From: Micromonospora sonchi
GTDB taxonomy: Bacteria; Actinomycetota; Actinomycetes; Mycobacteriales; Micromonosporaceae
Length of the DNA stretch: 64,000 nucleotides
NCBI RefSeq assembly: GCF_014646235.1
Contig: NZ_BMNB01000006.1
Span: forward strand, 182,266-246,265
Direction: 5' to 3'
Shown here: positions 18,850-28,954 of the stretch, in pieces
Numbering within the stretch: position 1 is the first letter of the stretch
Layout of the letters: each line of letters starts with the position of its first letter
Position numbers and translations under genes: made by a program
The notes under the pieces: generated by a model
The model's input: the letters and a program-made list of their open reading frames with translations, nothing else
Told to the model about the DNA's origin: nothing
The model's database searches: none

Positions 18850-20057
18850 CCGCCGCCCGCCCGGCCCGAGCCGCCGTCCCCGCCGCGCGGCGTCTGGTCG
18901 CCGCTTTCCTGACCGGCGTTCTGGCGTTCGGTGTCGCCGGCTGCGACGACGGGTCGGAGTCGGAGGCGCAGACCATCCGGATCGGAATGCTCACCGTCCT
19001 GGAGGGCTCCCTCCAGGCGCCCGGTTCGGAGCTGCGCGACGGGTTCCAGCTCTACCTGGACATGCGCGGCGGGCGGCTCGGCGGCCACCCAGCCGAGCTG
19101 GTCGTCGGCGACGAGGGTTACGACCCCAAGGTCGCCGTCGAGTCCGCCACGAAACTGTTGGAGCAGGACAAGGTCTCAGCGGTCACCGGCATGATCAACG
19201 GCGGCAGTGTCGCCGCCATCCATCCGCTCACCAACAAGCACAAGGTGCCGATCGTCGGCGGGCTGGGGCGCCCGGCGCTGACCGACGTCGCGTACGTCTG
19301 GCACACCAACCTGATCTCCGTCGAGCCGGGTGTGGCCATGGCGCCCTTCGTCAAGCAGCAGGTCAAGCGGGGCTCGGTCTACGCCATCGGGCCGGACTTC
19401 CAGAGCGGCCGGGATGAGCTGCGCGGTTTTGCGGAGACCTTCACCGAGCTCGGTGGCCGGCTGGCCAACCCGACCGGCAAGCCCGTCTTCAGCCCGTTCC
19501 CGGTCACCGAGGACTTCGGACCGTACCTGGACGAGATCGCCGAGTCCGGCGCGGCCGCGATCTACTGCTTCTTCGACGCGCAGAACGCCATCACCTTCGT
19601 CAAGCAGTACGCCAAGTCGAAGGTGTCCCACCTGCCGCTCTACGCGGCCGGCTTCGTGACGGAGCCGGCGAGCCTGCCCGAGCAGGGCGATGCGGCGGAG
19701 GGCATCTACAACGGTCTGAACTACTCGCCCGACCTCGACAACGCGGCCAACCGGGAGTTCGTCGCCGCCTGGAACGCGGCGTACCCGGGCCGGGTGCCCA
19801 CCTCGGTGGTGATGGCGTCGTACGACGCGGCGGCCGTGCTGGACCGGGCGATCGCCGCGGCCGGCACCAACCCGAGCCCGGATGCGATCAACACCGCGAT
19901 CGGCGGACTCGGGCAACTCACCAGCCCGCGCGGGCCGTGGCAGTTCGCGAAGACCACGCACGCGCCGATCCAGAAGTGGTATCTGCGCCAGGTCCGCCGG
20001 GACGGTCGAGCCCTGACCAACGTGGTCGTCTCGGAGCTGGCCACGCTCGGCGGCTGA
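18846..20057 (+). CDS. Branched-chain amino acid/amide-type ABC substrate-binding lipoprotein
   Basis: A 403-residue exported protein with signal and lipobox FGVAGC (Cys about residue 33), followed by a type I periplasmic-binding fold: IRIGMLTVLEGSLQAPGSEL, LVVGDEGYDPKVAVESATKLLEQDKVSAVTGM, then a second lobe from GSVYAIGPDFQSGRDE. This is the LivJ/AmiC/urea-binding family. No permease or ATPase genes are adjacent. It is translationally coupled to the roadblock protein, so I infer it is the ligand-sensing part of the kinase-like signalling unit rather than a transporter part. The ligand is unknown. Confidence 0.85.
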   Translation: MTAARPARAAVPAARRLVAAFLTGVLAFGVAGCDDGSESEAQTIRIGMLTVLEGSLQAPGSELRDGFQLYLDMRGGRLGGHPAELVVGDEGYDPKVAVESATKLLEQDKVSAVTGMINGGSVAAIHPLTNKHKVPIVGGLGRPALTDVAYVWHTNLISVEPGVAMAPFVKQQVKRGSVYAIGPDFQSGRDELRGFAETFTELGGRLANPTGKPVFSPFPVTEDFGPYLDEIAESGAAAIYCFFDAQNAITFVKQYAKSKVSHLPLYAAGFVTEPASLPEQGDAAEGIYNGLNYSPDLDNAANREFVAAWNAAYPGRVPTSVVMASYDAAAVLDRAIAAAGTNPSPDAINTAIGGLGQLTSPRGPWQFAKTTHAPIQKWYLRQVRRDGRALTNVVVSELATLGG

Positions 20058-20077
20058 CCGTCCAGAGCGAATCTTTG

Positions 20078-20111
20078 GCCGGGCCTGTCTTCTTCGACAG
20101 GCCCGGCTTTT
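20078..20111 (+). terminator. Rho-independent terminator
   Basis: A perfect 12-bp stem (gccgggcctgtc / gacaggcccggc), a 6-base loop (ttcttc) and a TTTT tail, starting 20 bases after the stop of the binding-protein gene. It ends the kinase-roadblock-binding protein operon. Confidence 0.95.
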
Positions 20112-20230
20112 CGCAGGTCCGGCCGGGATCGGCACTCAGGAGGTCCGGCCGGGGCCGGCTTCGGCAGGTCGTTCTCGTGCTGTCGCACGTCGTTCCAGAA
20201 GGCCTCGGCTGGTGGTATGGTACCCCCCGT

Positions 20231-20247
20231 ATTCCGCCATGCGGAAT
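20231..20247. promoter_or_regulatory. Candidate IclR-family operator before malate synthase
   Basis: The sequence attccgccatgcggaat is a 7+3+7 perfect palindrome 35 bases before the malate synthase start. Its arms TTCCGC/GCGGAA are of the kind bound by IclR-family regulators, and an IclR gene lies on the other side of aceB. A possible -10 (tatggt, 20216-20221) with a weak -35 (ttccag, 20193-20198, spacer 17) places the palindrome around the transcription start, a repressor position. A related site lies at 22995-23009. Confidence 0.6.
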
Positions 20248-20282
20248 TCATTATTCACCATACGAAAGACTGGAGGTCGGGC

Positions 20283-21887
<1,605 letters not shown>

Positions 21888-21897
21888 ATCGATCGTC

Positions 21898-21938
21898 GCA
21901 ACGCCGGTCGCGCGGGTCTGCCCGGCGGCCGGCGTTGC
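21898..21938. terminator. Bidirectional hairpin between aceB and the IclR gene
   Basis: Arms gcaacgccgg (21898-21907) and ccggcgttgc (21929-21938) pair perfectly over 10 bp with a 21-base GC-rich loop. It sits just after the aceB stop and before the end of the convergent regulator gene. There is no T tract, so it is a likely but not classical terminator. Confidence 0.55.
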
Positions 21939-22010
21939 GGCCCGTGTGCAGGTGTCGCGGCCGGTCGGCGGTGTGCCGGCCGGCCGGGTGTGCCGGCCGT
22001 TCCGGTGTGG

Positions 22011-22808
22011 CTAGCGGGCCGCCCGGGGTGCCGGCAGCCCGGGGTAGGTGGCCCGGTTGGCCGCCGCGATCGCCGAGGACGACTGCTGCAGCAGCGGCAC
22101 GGCCCTGGCGACCAGGCCGTCGTTGATCCGGGCGGTCGGCCCGGAGACCGACAGTGCCAGCGTGCTGGGCGGTCCGGGCACCGCCACCGCCACGCAGCGC
22201 ACCCCGATCTCCTGCTCCCCGTCGTCTATCGCGTAGCCGTCCCGGCGTACCGACTGCAGCTGCCGCAGCAGGTCGTCCAGGCAGGTGATGGTGGTCGGCG
22301 TGGTGGCGACGAACTCGGTGTTGGCGTAGACCTCGGCGATCATCTGGTCGTCGAGCTGGGCGAGCATCGCCTTGCCGACCGCCGTCCGGTACGCCTCCAC
22401 CCGGCGGCCGACCTCGGTGAACATCCGCATCTGGTGCCGGGAGGGAACCTGGGCCAGATAGACGATCTGCGTTCCTTCGAGGCGGGCCGCGTTGGCGGTC
22501 TCGCCGAGGGCGTCCACCAGCGCCGTCAGGTGCGGTCGGACCAGCGGGGCGATCATCGCCAGGGCCTGGTCGCCGAGGTGAACGAGCGCGCTGCCGAGCG
22601 CGTACCGCCGGTCCGGCTCCTGACGCAGGATGCCGGCGCCGATCAGGGTCCGGAGCAGCCGGTGGATGGTGGCGATCGGCAGTCCGGTGGCGCCCGCCAG
22701 TTCGGACAGCCCACACGGCGCTCCGGTGTCGGCGATGACGTTCATGATCTGCAACGCCCGCTTGACGGACTGGACGCCGCCGCCCTCGCCATCGCTCCCG
22801 CGCGCCAT
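22011..22808 (-). CDS. IclR-family transcriptional regulator
   Basis: A 265-residue DNA-binding protein. The N-terminal winged helix-turn-helix (VKRALQIMNVIADTGAPCGLSELAGATGLPIATIHRLL, given in parts as VKRALQIMNVIA and SELAGATGLPIATIHRLL) is followed by the IclR effector domain with RYALGSALVHLG, TEVGRRVEAYRTAVGKAML and the closing DGEQEIGVRCVAVAV. Members repress or activate genes of acetate, glyoxylate and aromatic or purine breakdown. Its neighbours are malate synthase (convergent) and a peptide-transport operon (divergent); both have the same type of palindrome at the promoter, so both are its likely targets. The ATG at 22808 has GAGGGG close upstream, and the HTH position agrees. Confidence 0.88.
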   Translation of the reverse strand: MARGSDGEGGGVQSVKRALQIMNVIADTGAPCGLSELAGATGLPIATIHRLLRTLIGAGILRQEPDRRYALGSALVHLGDQALAMIAPLVRPHLTALVDALGETANAARLEGTQIVYLAQVPSRHQMRMFTEVGRRVEAYRTAVGKAMLAQLDDQMIAEVYANTEFVATTPTTITCLDDLLRQLQSVRRDGYAIDDGEQEIGVRCVAVAVPGPPSTLALSVSGPTARINDGLVARAVPLLQQSSSAIAAANRATYPGLPAPRAAR

Positions 22809-22968
22809 ATCCCCTCGTTCCTGTACCGCTCCGGTCTCGCACACGCCAATGCCGCGCGGCGCACATCGTATGCCGTACGAGGGGTCCGGCGCTGCCGCCA
22901 CCCGAGCGGATTCGGCTGCTGTCGCCGGAGTGCCCGCCCGGCCGACGGGAGTTCCACCGAACGAACAC

Positions 22969-22996
22969 TTGACGAGCGCGATGTGGATACTAATAT
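22969..22996 (+). promoter_or_regulatory. Sigma-70-type promoter of the peptide-ABC operon
   Basis: The -35 element ttgacg (22969-22974), a 16-base spacer and the -10 element taatat (22991-22996) are close to consensus and stand out in this GC-rich DNA. Transcription would start near 23003, about 160 bases before the first gene. Confidence 0.7.
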
Positions 22997-23009
22997 CCGC
23001 AGTGTGGAA
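22995..23009. promoter_or_regulatory. Candidate IclR operator over the transcription start
   Basis: The sequence atccgcagtgtggaa matches the perfect site at 20231-20247 in 10 of 12 arm positions (TTCCGC-N3-GCGGAA). It begins within the -10 element and covers the expected start point, a classic repression position. Confidence 0.5.
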
Positions 23010-23161
23010 AGCCACCCTGGCTGTCGGCGACCGATCGGTCGTGCCGTGCACCACGGGGTGACCTCGGCTGGCCGACGTGGAACACGCGCCACCAGCGCAT
23101 CATCCGTCTGATGCCAGCCCCCGCGCAGCACCACGCACGTCCACGTACCGAGAGGCCCCCC

Positions 23162-24874
23162 GTGTCATACCGAAACCCTCACCGCCGTCTTCGGGCGGCG
23201 ACAGCCGCGCTCGCCCTGCTGTCCCTTCTCGCCGCCTGCACCGGCGGGACGGGGGGCGAGGACGTCGGTTCCGGCGTCCAGGCCGGGCAGGTCGACGCCA
23301 ACCAGGCCAAGGTCGGCGACGGCGGAACGCTCGCCTACTCGATCGAGGTCGACGTCAAGAACTGGAACATCCTGCACGCCACCGGCGACGTCTTCGGCTA
23401 CCGGCAGATCCTCAACCCCGTGCTCCCGCACGCGATGATCTCCCTGCCGGACTTCACCATGGCCAAGAACGACGCGCTGCTCACCGAGGCCAAGGTCGTC
23501 AAGGACTCGCCGCAGACCGTCGAGTACCGGATCCGTCCGGAGGCCACCTGGTCGGACGGCACGCCGATCACCGCCGACGACTTCAAGTACACCTGGCAGG
23601 TCCAGGACCCGCAGCAGTGCGCGACCTGCGAGCCGGCCACCCAGGCCGGGTACGACCAGGTCGCCTCGGTCACCGGCAGCGACAACGGCAAGACCGTCAC
23701 CGTCGAGTTCAAGAACACCTACCAGCCGTGGCGGCTGATGTTCCCGCACCTGCTCCCGGCGCACATCGCCGCCCAGCAGGGCGACCTGGCCACGTCGTTC
23801 AACGACTACTTCAGCACCACCGTGCCGACCTGGTCCGGCGGGCCGTACCTGATCGACCAGTACGTGCCGAACCAGTCGGTCACCATGAAGAAGAACCCCA
23901 AGTGGTACGGCGAGGGCCCGCACCTCGACCAGCTCGTCTTCCGGATCCTCACCGACGAGCGGCAGGCCGTCACCGCGATGGCCAACAACGAGATCCAGGT
24001 CGTGGTGCCCCGTCCCACCCTCGACCTCGTCGAGCAGCTCAAGGGCATCAGCAACGTCACCACCTCGCTGGCCTCGGGGCTGGTCTACGAGCACCTGGAC
24101 ATCAACACCGCGCACCCGGCCCTGGCCGACGTCGCCCTGCGCCGGGCCATCTTCACCGCGGTCGACCGACAGGCGATCATCGACAAGACCATCGGCCAGT
24201 TCGCGGCCGGCACCAAGGCGCTCGGCAACCGCAACTTCATGCCCGGTCAGAAGCTGGAGGGCGTCGACGCGTACGTCGACAACGTGACCTCGGCGGGCCT
24301 CGGCGACGGCAACATCGAGGCGGCCAAGAAGGTCCTCACCGACGCCGGCTACGTGATCGGTGACGGCAAGCTCACCGACCCCAAGGGCAAGGCGGTGCCG
24401 CCGCTGCGGATGCGCTACAGCAAGGGCAACCAGGTCCGGCTGGACACCTCGGTGCTGATCCAGAACCAGCTCAAGCAGCTCGGCATCACGCTCCAGCTCC
24501 AGGAGACCGACAGCCTCGGCACCACGGTCAACACCGGTGACTTCGACCTGATCGTCTTCGGCACCAACCTGGACGTGATCCCGACCGCCACCGCCCAGTC
24601 GGTGTTCGGCTCGAAGGGCACCCACACCGGCTACCAGGACCAGGAGATCGACGGCTGGGTCAGCGAGGCCGCCCGCACCCTGGACCCGCAGCAGGTGATC
24701 GACCTGCTGAACAAGGTCGACGCCCGGATCAGCGAGCAGGCGGTGACGCTGCCGATCTACCAGACGCCGACCCTGATCGCGTACCGCAGCGACTTCGGCA
24801 ACGTGCGCGCCAACCCGACCCGCTTCGGCACCAGCTACAACACCGAGCAGTGGGGCATCAAGAGTGACGGCTGA
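23162..24874 (+). CDS. Family 5 (peptide-type) ABC substrate-binding lipoprotein
   Basis: A 570-residue lipoprotein with signal and lipobox LLAAC (Cys about residue 26), followed by an SBP_bac_5 fold: VDVKNWNILHATGD, the family motif YRIRPEATWSDGTPITADDFKYTWQ, and a long C-terminal lobe ending PIYQTPTLIAYRSDFGNV. Members bind oligopeptides, dipeptides, nickel complexes or opines outside the membrane. GTG at 23162 follows GAGAGG. It is the first gene of an operon with two further family 5 proteins, two permease domains and two ATPase domains. The ligand is not evident. Confidence 0.9.
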   Translation: MSYRNPHRRLRAATAALALLSLLAACTGGTGGEDVGSGVQAGQVDANQAKVGDGGTLAYSIEVDVKNWNILHATGDVFGYRQILNPVLPHAMISLPDFTMAKNDALLTEAKVVKDSPQTVEYRIRPEATWSDGTPITADDFKYTWQVQDPQQCATCEPATQAGYDQVASVTGSDNGKTVTVEFKNTYQPWRLMFPHLLPAHIAAQQGDLATSFNDYFSTTVPTWSGGPYLIDQYVPNQSVTMKKNPKWYGEGPHLDQLVFRILTDERQAVTAMANNEIQVVVPRPTLDLVEQLKGISNVTTSLASGLVYEHLDINTAHPALADVALRRAIFTAVDRQAIIDKTIGQFAAGTKALGNRNFMPGQKLEGVDAYVDNVTSAGLGDGNIEAAKKVLTDAGYVIGDGKLTDPKGKAVPPLRMRYSKGNQVRLDTSVLIQNQLKQLGITLQLQETDSLGTTVNTGDFDLIVFGTNLDVIPTATAQSVFGSKGTHTGYQDQEIDGWVSEAARTLDPQQVIDLLNKVDARISEQAVTLPIYQTPTLIAYRSDFGNVRANPTRFGTSYNTEQWGIKSDG

Positions 24875-26360
24875 CCACCGGCCCGGCCGGGACTTCATCG
24901 TGGAGGTCCCGGCCCCGGCCGTTGAATTCAACGAGGTCTACCGCAACTTCGTTGGCTCGGCCGGCTACTTCGTGGCGAACAACATCTACAGCCGGCTGGT
25001 CGTCTTCGACACCGGTTCCCCGGCGGCCTACCCGGATCTCGCCGAGCACTGGGAGATGGCGCCCGACGCCCGGACCCTGCGGTTCCAGCTCAACCGGAAC
25101 GCCCGCTGGCACGACGGGGAACCGGTCACCGCCGAGGACGTCGCGTACACCCACCTGACCGCGCTGGCGCACGGCTACCACGCCGCGTCGTTCCTGCACG
25201 ATGTGCAGGACATCGAGGTCCTCGGCCCGCACGAGCTGCGGTACGTGCTGCGGCGACCCAACGCCGGGTTCCTCGCCCAGCTGGGCAACCTGGTGTTCGC
25301 CCACATCCTGCCCAAGCATCTGTACGAGGGCACCGACTGGGCGACCAACCCGTACAACCAGCAGCCGGTCGGCTCGGGACCGTTCCGGTTCGTCGAGCAC
25401 GTGCCCGGCGAGCGGGTGGTCCTGGAGGCGTGGGACGGGTACTGGGGCCCCCGCCCCCAGATCGACCGGGTCATCCTCGACATCGAACCCGACCTGGACG
25501 AGGCGGTCCGCAAGGTCGCCGACGGGCGGGCCCACTACCTGGTCCAGGACGTGCTCACCTTCCCCCGGCTGCACCTGGCCGAGGGGAGCACGACCGCCTC
25601 GGTGTGGCGCAAGCGCGGGCCCGGCGTCGCCGTGCTCAGCTTCAACCACACCCAGGACCGGTGGCGCGACCGGCGGGCCCGTGCCGCGGTCGCGCACGCC
25701 GTGGACCGTCGCCGGCTGGTCCCGCTCGCCGATCCCGGCTGGTCCGAGCCGTACGCCCATTACCTGCCGCGCAGCGTGGACTGGGCGTTCGCCGAGGACG
25801 CCACCGCGCCGGCGCACGATCCGGCGGAGGCGGTCCGGCTGCTGGACGCGGCCGGCATCACCTCGGCCGGTCGTCTGCCGGCACTGCGACTGGCGTACAT
25901 GAAGACCTTCACCGGGCACGCCGGGATCGCCGCCGCGGTCGCGGAGGACCTGCGGGCCGTCGGGCTGGAGGTCGATGTGGTCGGCCTGGACTCGCCGACC
26001 TGGGCGCGGCAGGTCGGCCGGGACGCCGACTTCGACCTGACCATCAGCGGCGGCAACATGATCCCCGACCCGGAGATCACCGCCAGTCGGTTCGAGACCG
26101 GTGGCGGGCGCAACCATGCCCGGCTCTCCGACCCGGAGGCGGACGCCTGCTACGCGGCCGCCCGGGCCACCACGGACCGCAACGAGCGCGGCGAGCACTA
26201 CCGGGAGCTGCAACGGGTCTGGGCCCGCAACGTCGACTGGGTGCCGCTGTTCTGGTACGCGGCCTACTACCTGCGCAGCGACAGTTTCTTTGGCTGGCCG
26301 GACCAGGTCGGCTTCCGGGTGCCGTTCTGGCACTGGGGCCGGATCCGGCCCGTGAACTGA
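24864..26360 (+). CDS. Family 5 binding-protein homologue without signal peptide (copy A)
   Basis: A 498-residue protein that begins directly with the mature-type fold (DFIVEVPAPAVEFNEVYRNF) and has no hydrophobic signal or lipobox. It keeps the family core: AEHWEMAPDARTLRFQLNRNARWHDGEPVTAEDVAYTH and GSGPFRFVEHVPGERVVLEAWDGYWG (shown as two stretches in the protein). The GTG overlaps the previous gene by 11 nt, so translation is coupled and an unseen upstream signal is impossible without a frameshift. It is close to copy B (about half of positions by eye). It may be cytoplasmic, may be exported by another route, or may rely on its neighbour. Confidence 0.82.
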   Translation: MTADHRPGRDFIVEVPAPAVEFNEVYRNFVGSAGYFVANNIYSRLVVFDTGSPAAYPDLAEHWEMAPDARTLRFQLNRNARWHDGEPVTAEDVAYTHLTALAHGYHAASFLHDVQDIEVLGPHELRYVLRRPNAGFLAQLGNLVFAHILPKHLYEGTDWATNPYNQQPVGSGPFRFVEHVPGERVVLEAWDGYWGPRPQIDRVILDIEPDLDEAVRKVADGRAHYLVQDVLTFPRLHLAEGSTTASVWRKRGPGVAVLSFNHTQDRWRDRRARAAVAHAVDRRRLVPLADPGWSEPYAHYLPRSVDWAFAEDATAPAHDPAEAVRLLDAAGITSAGRLPALRLAYMKTFTGHAGIAAAVAEDLRAVGLEVDVVGLDSPTWARQVGRDADFDLTISGGNMIPDPEITASRFETGGGRNHARLSDPEADACYAAARATTDRNERGEHYRELQRVWARNVDWVPLFWYAAYYLRSDSFFGWPDQVGFRVPFWHWGRIRPVN

Positions 26361-26372
26361 CCTACCGCCAGT

Positions 26373-26424
26373 CGCCCGGACAACCCGGGCGCTGACTTTC
26401 CCACCGGCCCGGGCATCCCCGGGC
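26373..26424. other. Two hairpins between the paired binding-protein genes
   Basis: Two inverted repeats lie in the 87-bp gap: cgcccgg/ccgggcg with loop acaac (26373-26391) and gcccggg/cccgggc with loop catc (26407-26424). There is no T tract. They may attenuate transcription or protect mRNA ends, setting the ratio of upstream to downstream operon products. Confidence 0.5.
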
Positions 26425-26447
26425 ACCCACCACACCGAGGAGAGGTC

Positions 26448-27938
26448 TTGGACGAGTACATCGTCGTCGTACCCGAGGGCACGACCGAGATCAACGAGTC
26501 GTACCGCAACGTCGTCGGGGGCGCCGGCTACTTCGTCGCCAACAACATCTTCAGCCGCCTGGTCGTCACCGAGGTCGGCGGGGCCGCGTCCTACCCGGAT
26601 CTCGCGGAGCACTGGGAGTGCCTGGACGGTGCCCGACGCTGGCGGTTCACCCTCAACCGCCACGCCCGCTGGCACGACGGCCAGCCGGTGACCGCCCACG
26701 ACGTGGCCTACACCCACCTCACCGCGCTGGCCAACGGCTACCACGCCGCGTCGTTCCTGCACGGCATCGTCGACATCAAGGTGCTCGACGACCACCTGGT
26801 CGAGTACCACCTGGCGGAGCCCAACGCGGCCTTCCTCACCCAGCTCGGAAACTTCGCCGCCACCCACGTCCTGCCCAAGCACCTGTACGAGGGCACCGAC
26901 TGGGCGACCAACCCGCACAACCAGCAGCCGGTCGGCTCGGGACCGTTCCGGTTCGTCGAGATGGAGCCCGGCGGGCGGATCGTGCTGGAGGCCTGGGACG
27001 GGTACTGGGGGCCACCGGCTGGCGTGGACCGGGTCACCATCGTGGTGGAACCCGACCTCGACGAGTGCGTACGGATGATCGCCGACGGCCGGGCGCACTT
27101 CGCCCCGCAGGACGTGCTGACCATGAAGCGGCTGCCGCTGGCCGAGGGCTCCGCCCACGCCACGGTGTACCGCGAGCGCGGCCCCGGCGTGGCGTTGCTG
27201 AGCTTCAACTACCGGCAGGAGCGGTGGGCCGATCGTCGGCTGCGGCTGGCGATCGCCCAGGCGGTGGACCGCAGCCGCCTGGAGCGCTTCGCGGAGCCCG
27301 GCTGGTCGGAGCCGTGGGCGAACTTCTTCCCAGGCAGCAGCTACGCCGTGGCCCGCGACGTCACCGCCCCCGGCCACGACGCGGCCGCGGCCGAGAAGCT
27401 GCTCGACGAGGCCGGCTACCCGCGCGGGGCGGACGGGCGCCGGCTGTCGCTGCGCATGTTCTACATGGCCACCTTCGACGGTCACGGCGGGCTGGCCCGC
27501 AGCATCGCGGAGGACCTCGCCGCGATCGGCGTGCACGTCGAGTTCGCAGGCCTGGACTCGGAGACCTGGGCGCAGCAGATCGGTCGGGAGGGCGACTTCG
27601 ACCTGACCATCAGCGGCGGCAACATGATGCCCGACCCGGACATCACCGCCAGCCGGCTGCAGGGCGGCGGGCAGCGTAACCACCTCGCGCTGGCCAACCC
27701 CGACGCCGACGCCTGCTACGTCGCCGCCCGGTCGACCACCGACCAGGCCGAGCGGATCGCGCACTACCGGCGGTTGCAGGAGGTGTGGGCCCGGGACGTC
27801 AACGTGATCCCGCTCTTCTGGTACTGCATCTACCTGCTGCGCAGCAACGAGTTCTACGGCTGGGCCGACCAGGTCGACTTCCGGATCCCGTTCTGGCACT
27901 GGGGTCGGCTCCGGAAGATCACCGGCGGCGAAAGCTAA
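26448..27938 (+). CDS. Family 5 binding-protein homologue without signal peptide (copy B)
   Basis: A 496-residue paralogue of copy A, again without a signal sequence: it begins MDEYIVVVPEGTTEINESYR, immediately matching residue 10 or so of copy A. Shared blocks include VVGGAGYFVANNIFSRLVV, ILPKHLYEGTDWATNP in copy A versus VLPKHLYEGTDWATNP here, and an identical DFDLTISGGNM. The start is TTG, chosen because GAGGAGAGG lies just upstream and copy A starts at the same place. The next gene (permease) starts 26 bases on. The function is presumably ligand binding, but the cell location is unclear. Confidence 0.82.
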   Translation: MDEYIVVVPEGTTEINESYRNVVGGAGYFVANNIFSRLVVTEVGGAASYPDLAEHWECLDGARRWRFTLNRHARWHDGQPVTAHDVAYTHLTALANGYHAASFLHGIVDIKVLDDHLVEYHLAEPNAAFLTQLGNFAATHVLPKHLYEGTDWATNPHNQQPVGSGPFRFVEMEPGGRIVLEAWDGYWGPPAGVDRVTIVVEPDLDECVRMIADGRAHFAPQDVLTMKRLPLAEGSAHATVYRERGPGVALLSFNYRQERWADRRLRLAIAQAVDRSRLERFAEPGWSEPWANFFPGSSYAVARDVTAPGHDAAAAEKLLDEAGYPRGADGRRLSLRMFYMATFDGHGGLARSIAEDLAAIGVHVEFAGLDSETWAQQIGREGDFDLTISGGNMMPDPDITASRLQGGGQRNHLALANPDADACYVAARSTTDQAERIAHYRRLQEVWARDVNVIPLFWYCIYLLRSNEFYGWADQVDFRIPFWHWGRLRKITGGES

Positions 27939-27964
27939 CCGGCAGCGGCGCGGGAAGGTTCCTC

Positions 27965-28954
27965 ATGGAGATCGTGGGCTTCGCCCTGCGGCGGTTGCTC
28001 GTCGCCATCCCGGTGCTGTTGGTGTCGACGTTCCTGATATTCCTGGCCGTCGCCAAGTCCGGTGATCCGCTGACCGAACTGCGGGAGCGACAACCGCCGG
28101 TACCGCCGCACACGATCGCCGCCGAGGAGGCACGGCTCGGGCTGGACCAGCCCGTGCTACAGCGGTACTGGAACTGGCTGACCGGGGTCATCCAGGGTGA
28201 CCTCGGTCCGTCGGTGGACCGCAACGCCGACATCGGCATGGAGCTCGGCTCGCGCCTGGGCATCACGATGCGGTTCGTCCTCATCGCGATGCTGATCGCG
28301 GCCGTGCTGGCGATCCTGGTCGGGGTCGTCAGCGCGGTCCGCCAGTACTCCTGGCTCGACTACCTGTTCACCTCGACCGGCTTCCTGTTCCTGGCGATGC
28401 CGTCGTTCTGGCTCGCGGTGCTGCTCAAGCAGGGCGGCATCGAGCTGAACGCGCTCGCCGGCCAGACGCTGATCTACACCGTCGGCGACAGTTCGGTGAT
28501 CCCGCCGCCCACCCTGGGCGGCCGGATCGCCGACCTCGCCGGCCACATGATCCTGCCGACCATCACCCTGGTGCTGATCAACTTCGCGGCGTGGAGCCGG
28601 TTCCAGCGCTCGTCGATGCTCGACGTGCTCGGCAGCGACTACGTCAAGCTGGCCACCGCCAAGGGGCTGCGGCGGCGCACGGTGCTGCGCAAGTACGCCC
28701 TGCGTACCGCGCTCACCCCGCTGGTGACGGTCATCGCGTTGGACTTCACCGCCGTGTTCGCCGGAGCGGTGGTCACCGAGACCGTCTTCCAGTGGCGGGG
28801 TATGGGCGACTACCTGCTGGAGTCCATCAACGGGCGGGATGTGAACGCGGTGATGGCGTGGCTGCTCGTCGCGGCGGTCGCGGTGGTCCTGTTCAACCTC
28901 TTCGCCGACATCCTGTACGCCGCTCTCGATCCGAGGATCCGCCGTGTCCGCTGA
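27965..28954 (+). CDS. Peptide-type ABC transporter permease (DppB-like)
   Basis: A 329-residue permease of the DppB/OppB family with six helices. The first helix is LLVAIPVLLVSTFLIFLAVAK, the conserved LGLDQPVLQRYWNWLTGVIQGDLG follows in the periplasmic loop, and the EAA loop appears as DYVKLATAKGLRRRTVLRKY. The ATG has GGAAGG upstream. Its end overlaps the next gene by 11 nt, so the two channel halves are made together. Confidence 0.92.
   Translation: MEIVGFALRRLLVAIPVLLVSTFLIFLAVAKSGDPLTELRERQPPVPPHTIAAEEARLGLDQPVLQRYWNWLTGVIQGDLGPSVDRNADIGMELGSRLGITMRFVLIAMLIAAVLAILVGVVSAVRQYSWLDYLFTSTGFLFLAMPSFWLAVLLKQGGIELNALAGQTLIYTVGDSSVIPPPTLGGRIADLAGHMILPTITLVLINFAAWSRFQRSSMLDVLGSDYVKLATAKGLRRRTVLRKYALRTALTPLVTVIALDFTAVFAGAVVTETVFQWRGMGDYLLESINGRDVNAVMAWLLVAAVAVVLFNLFADILYAALDPRIRRVR

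Larger units (their letters stand above)
22809..23161. other. Divergent promoter region, IclR gene and peptide-ABC operon
   Basis: This 353-bp region carries a good plus-strand promoter and an IclR-type site (listed separately). No convincing gene is seen in it; open frames on both strands are extensions of the flanking genes without ribosome sites. The expected minus-strand promoter for the regulator was not identified. Confidence 0.6.

Noticed and set aside
24858..27899. A 1013-codon minus-strand open frame across the binding-protein genes
   Set aside because: Composition (Asp/Val/Gly/Arg repeats mirroring two paralogous genes) and lack of family motifs show it to be an antisense shadow.
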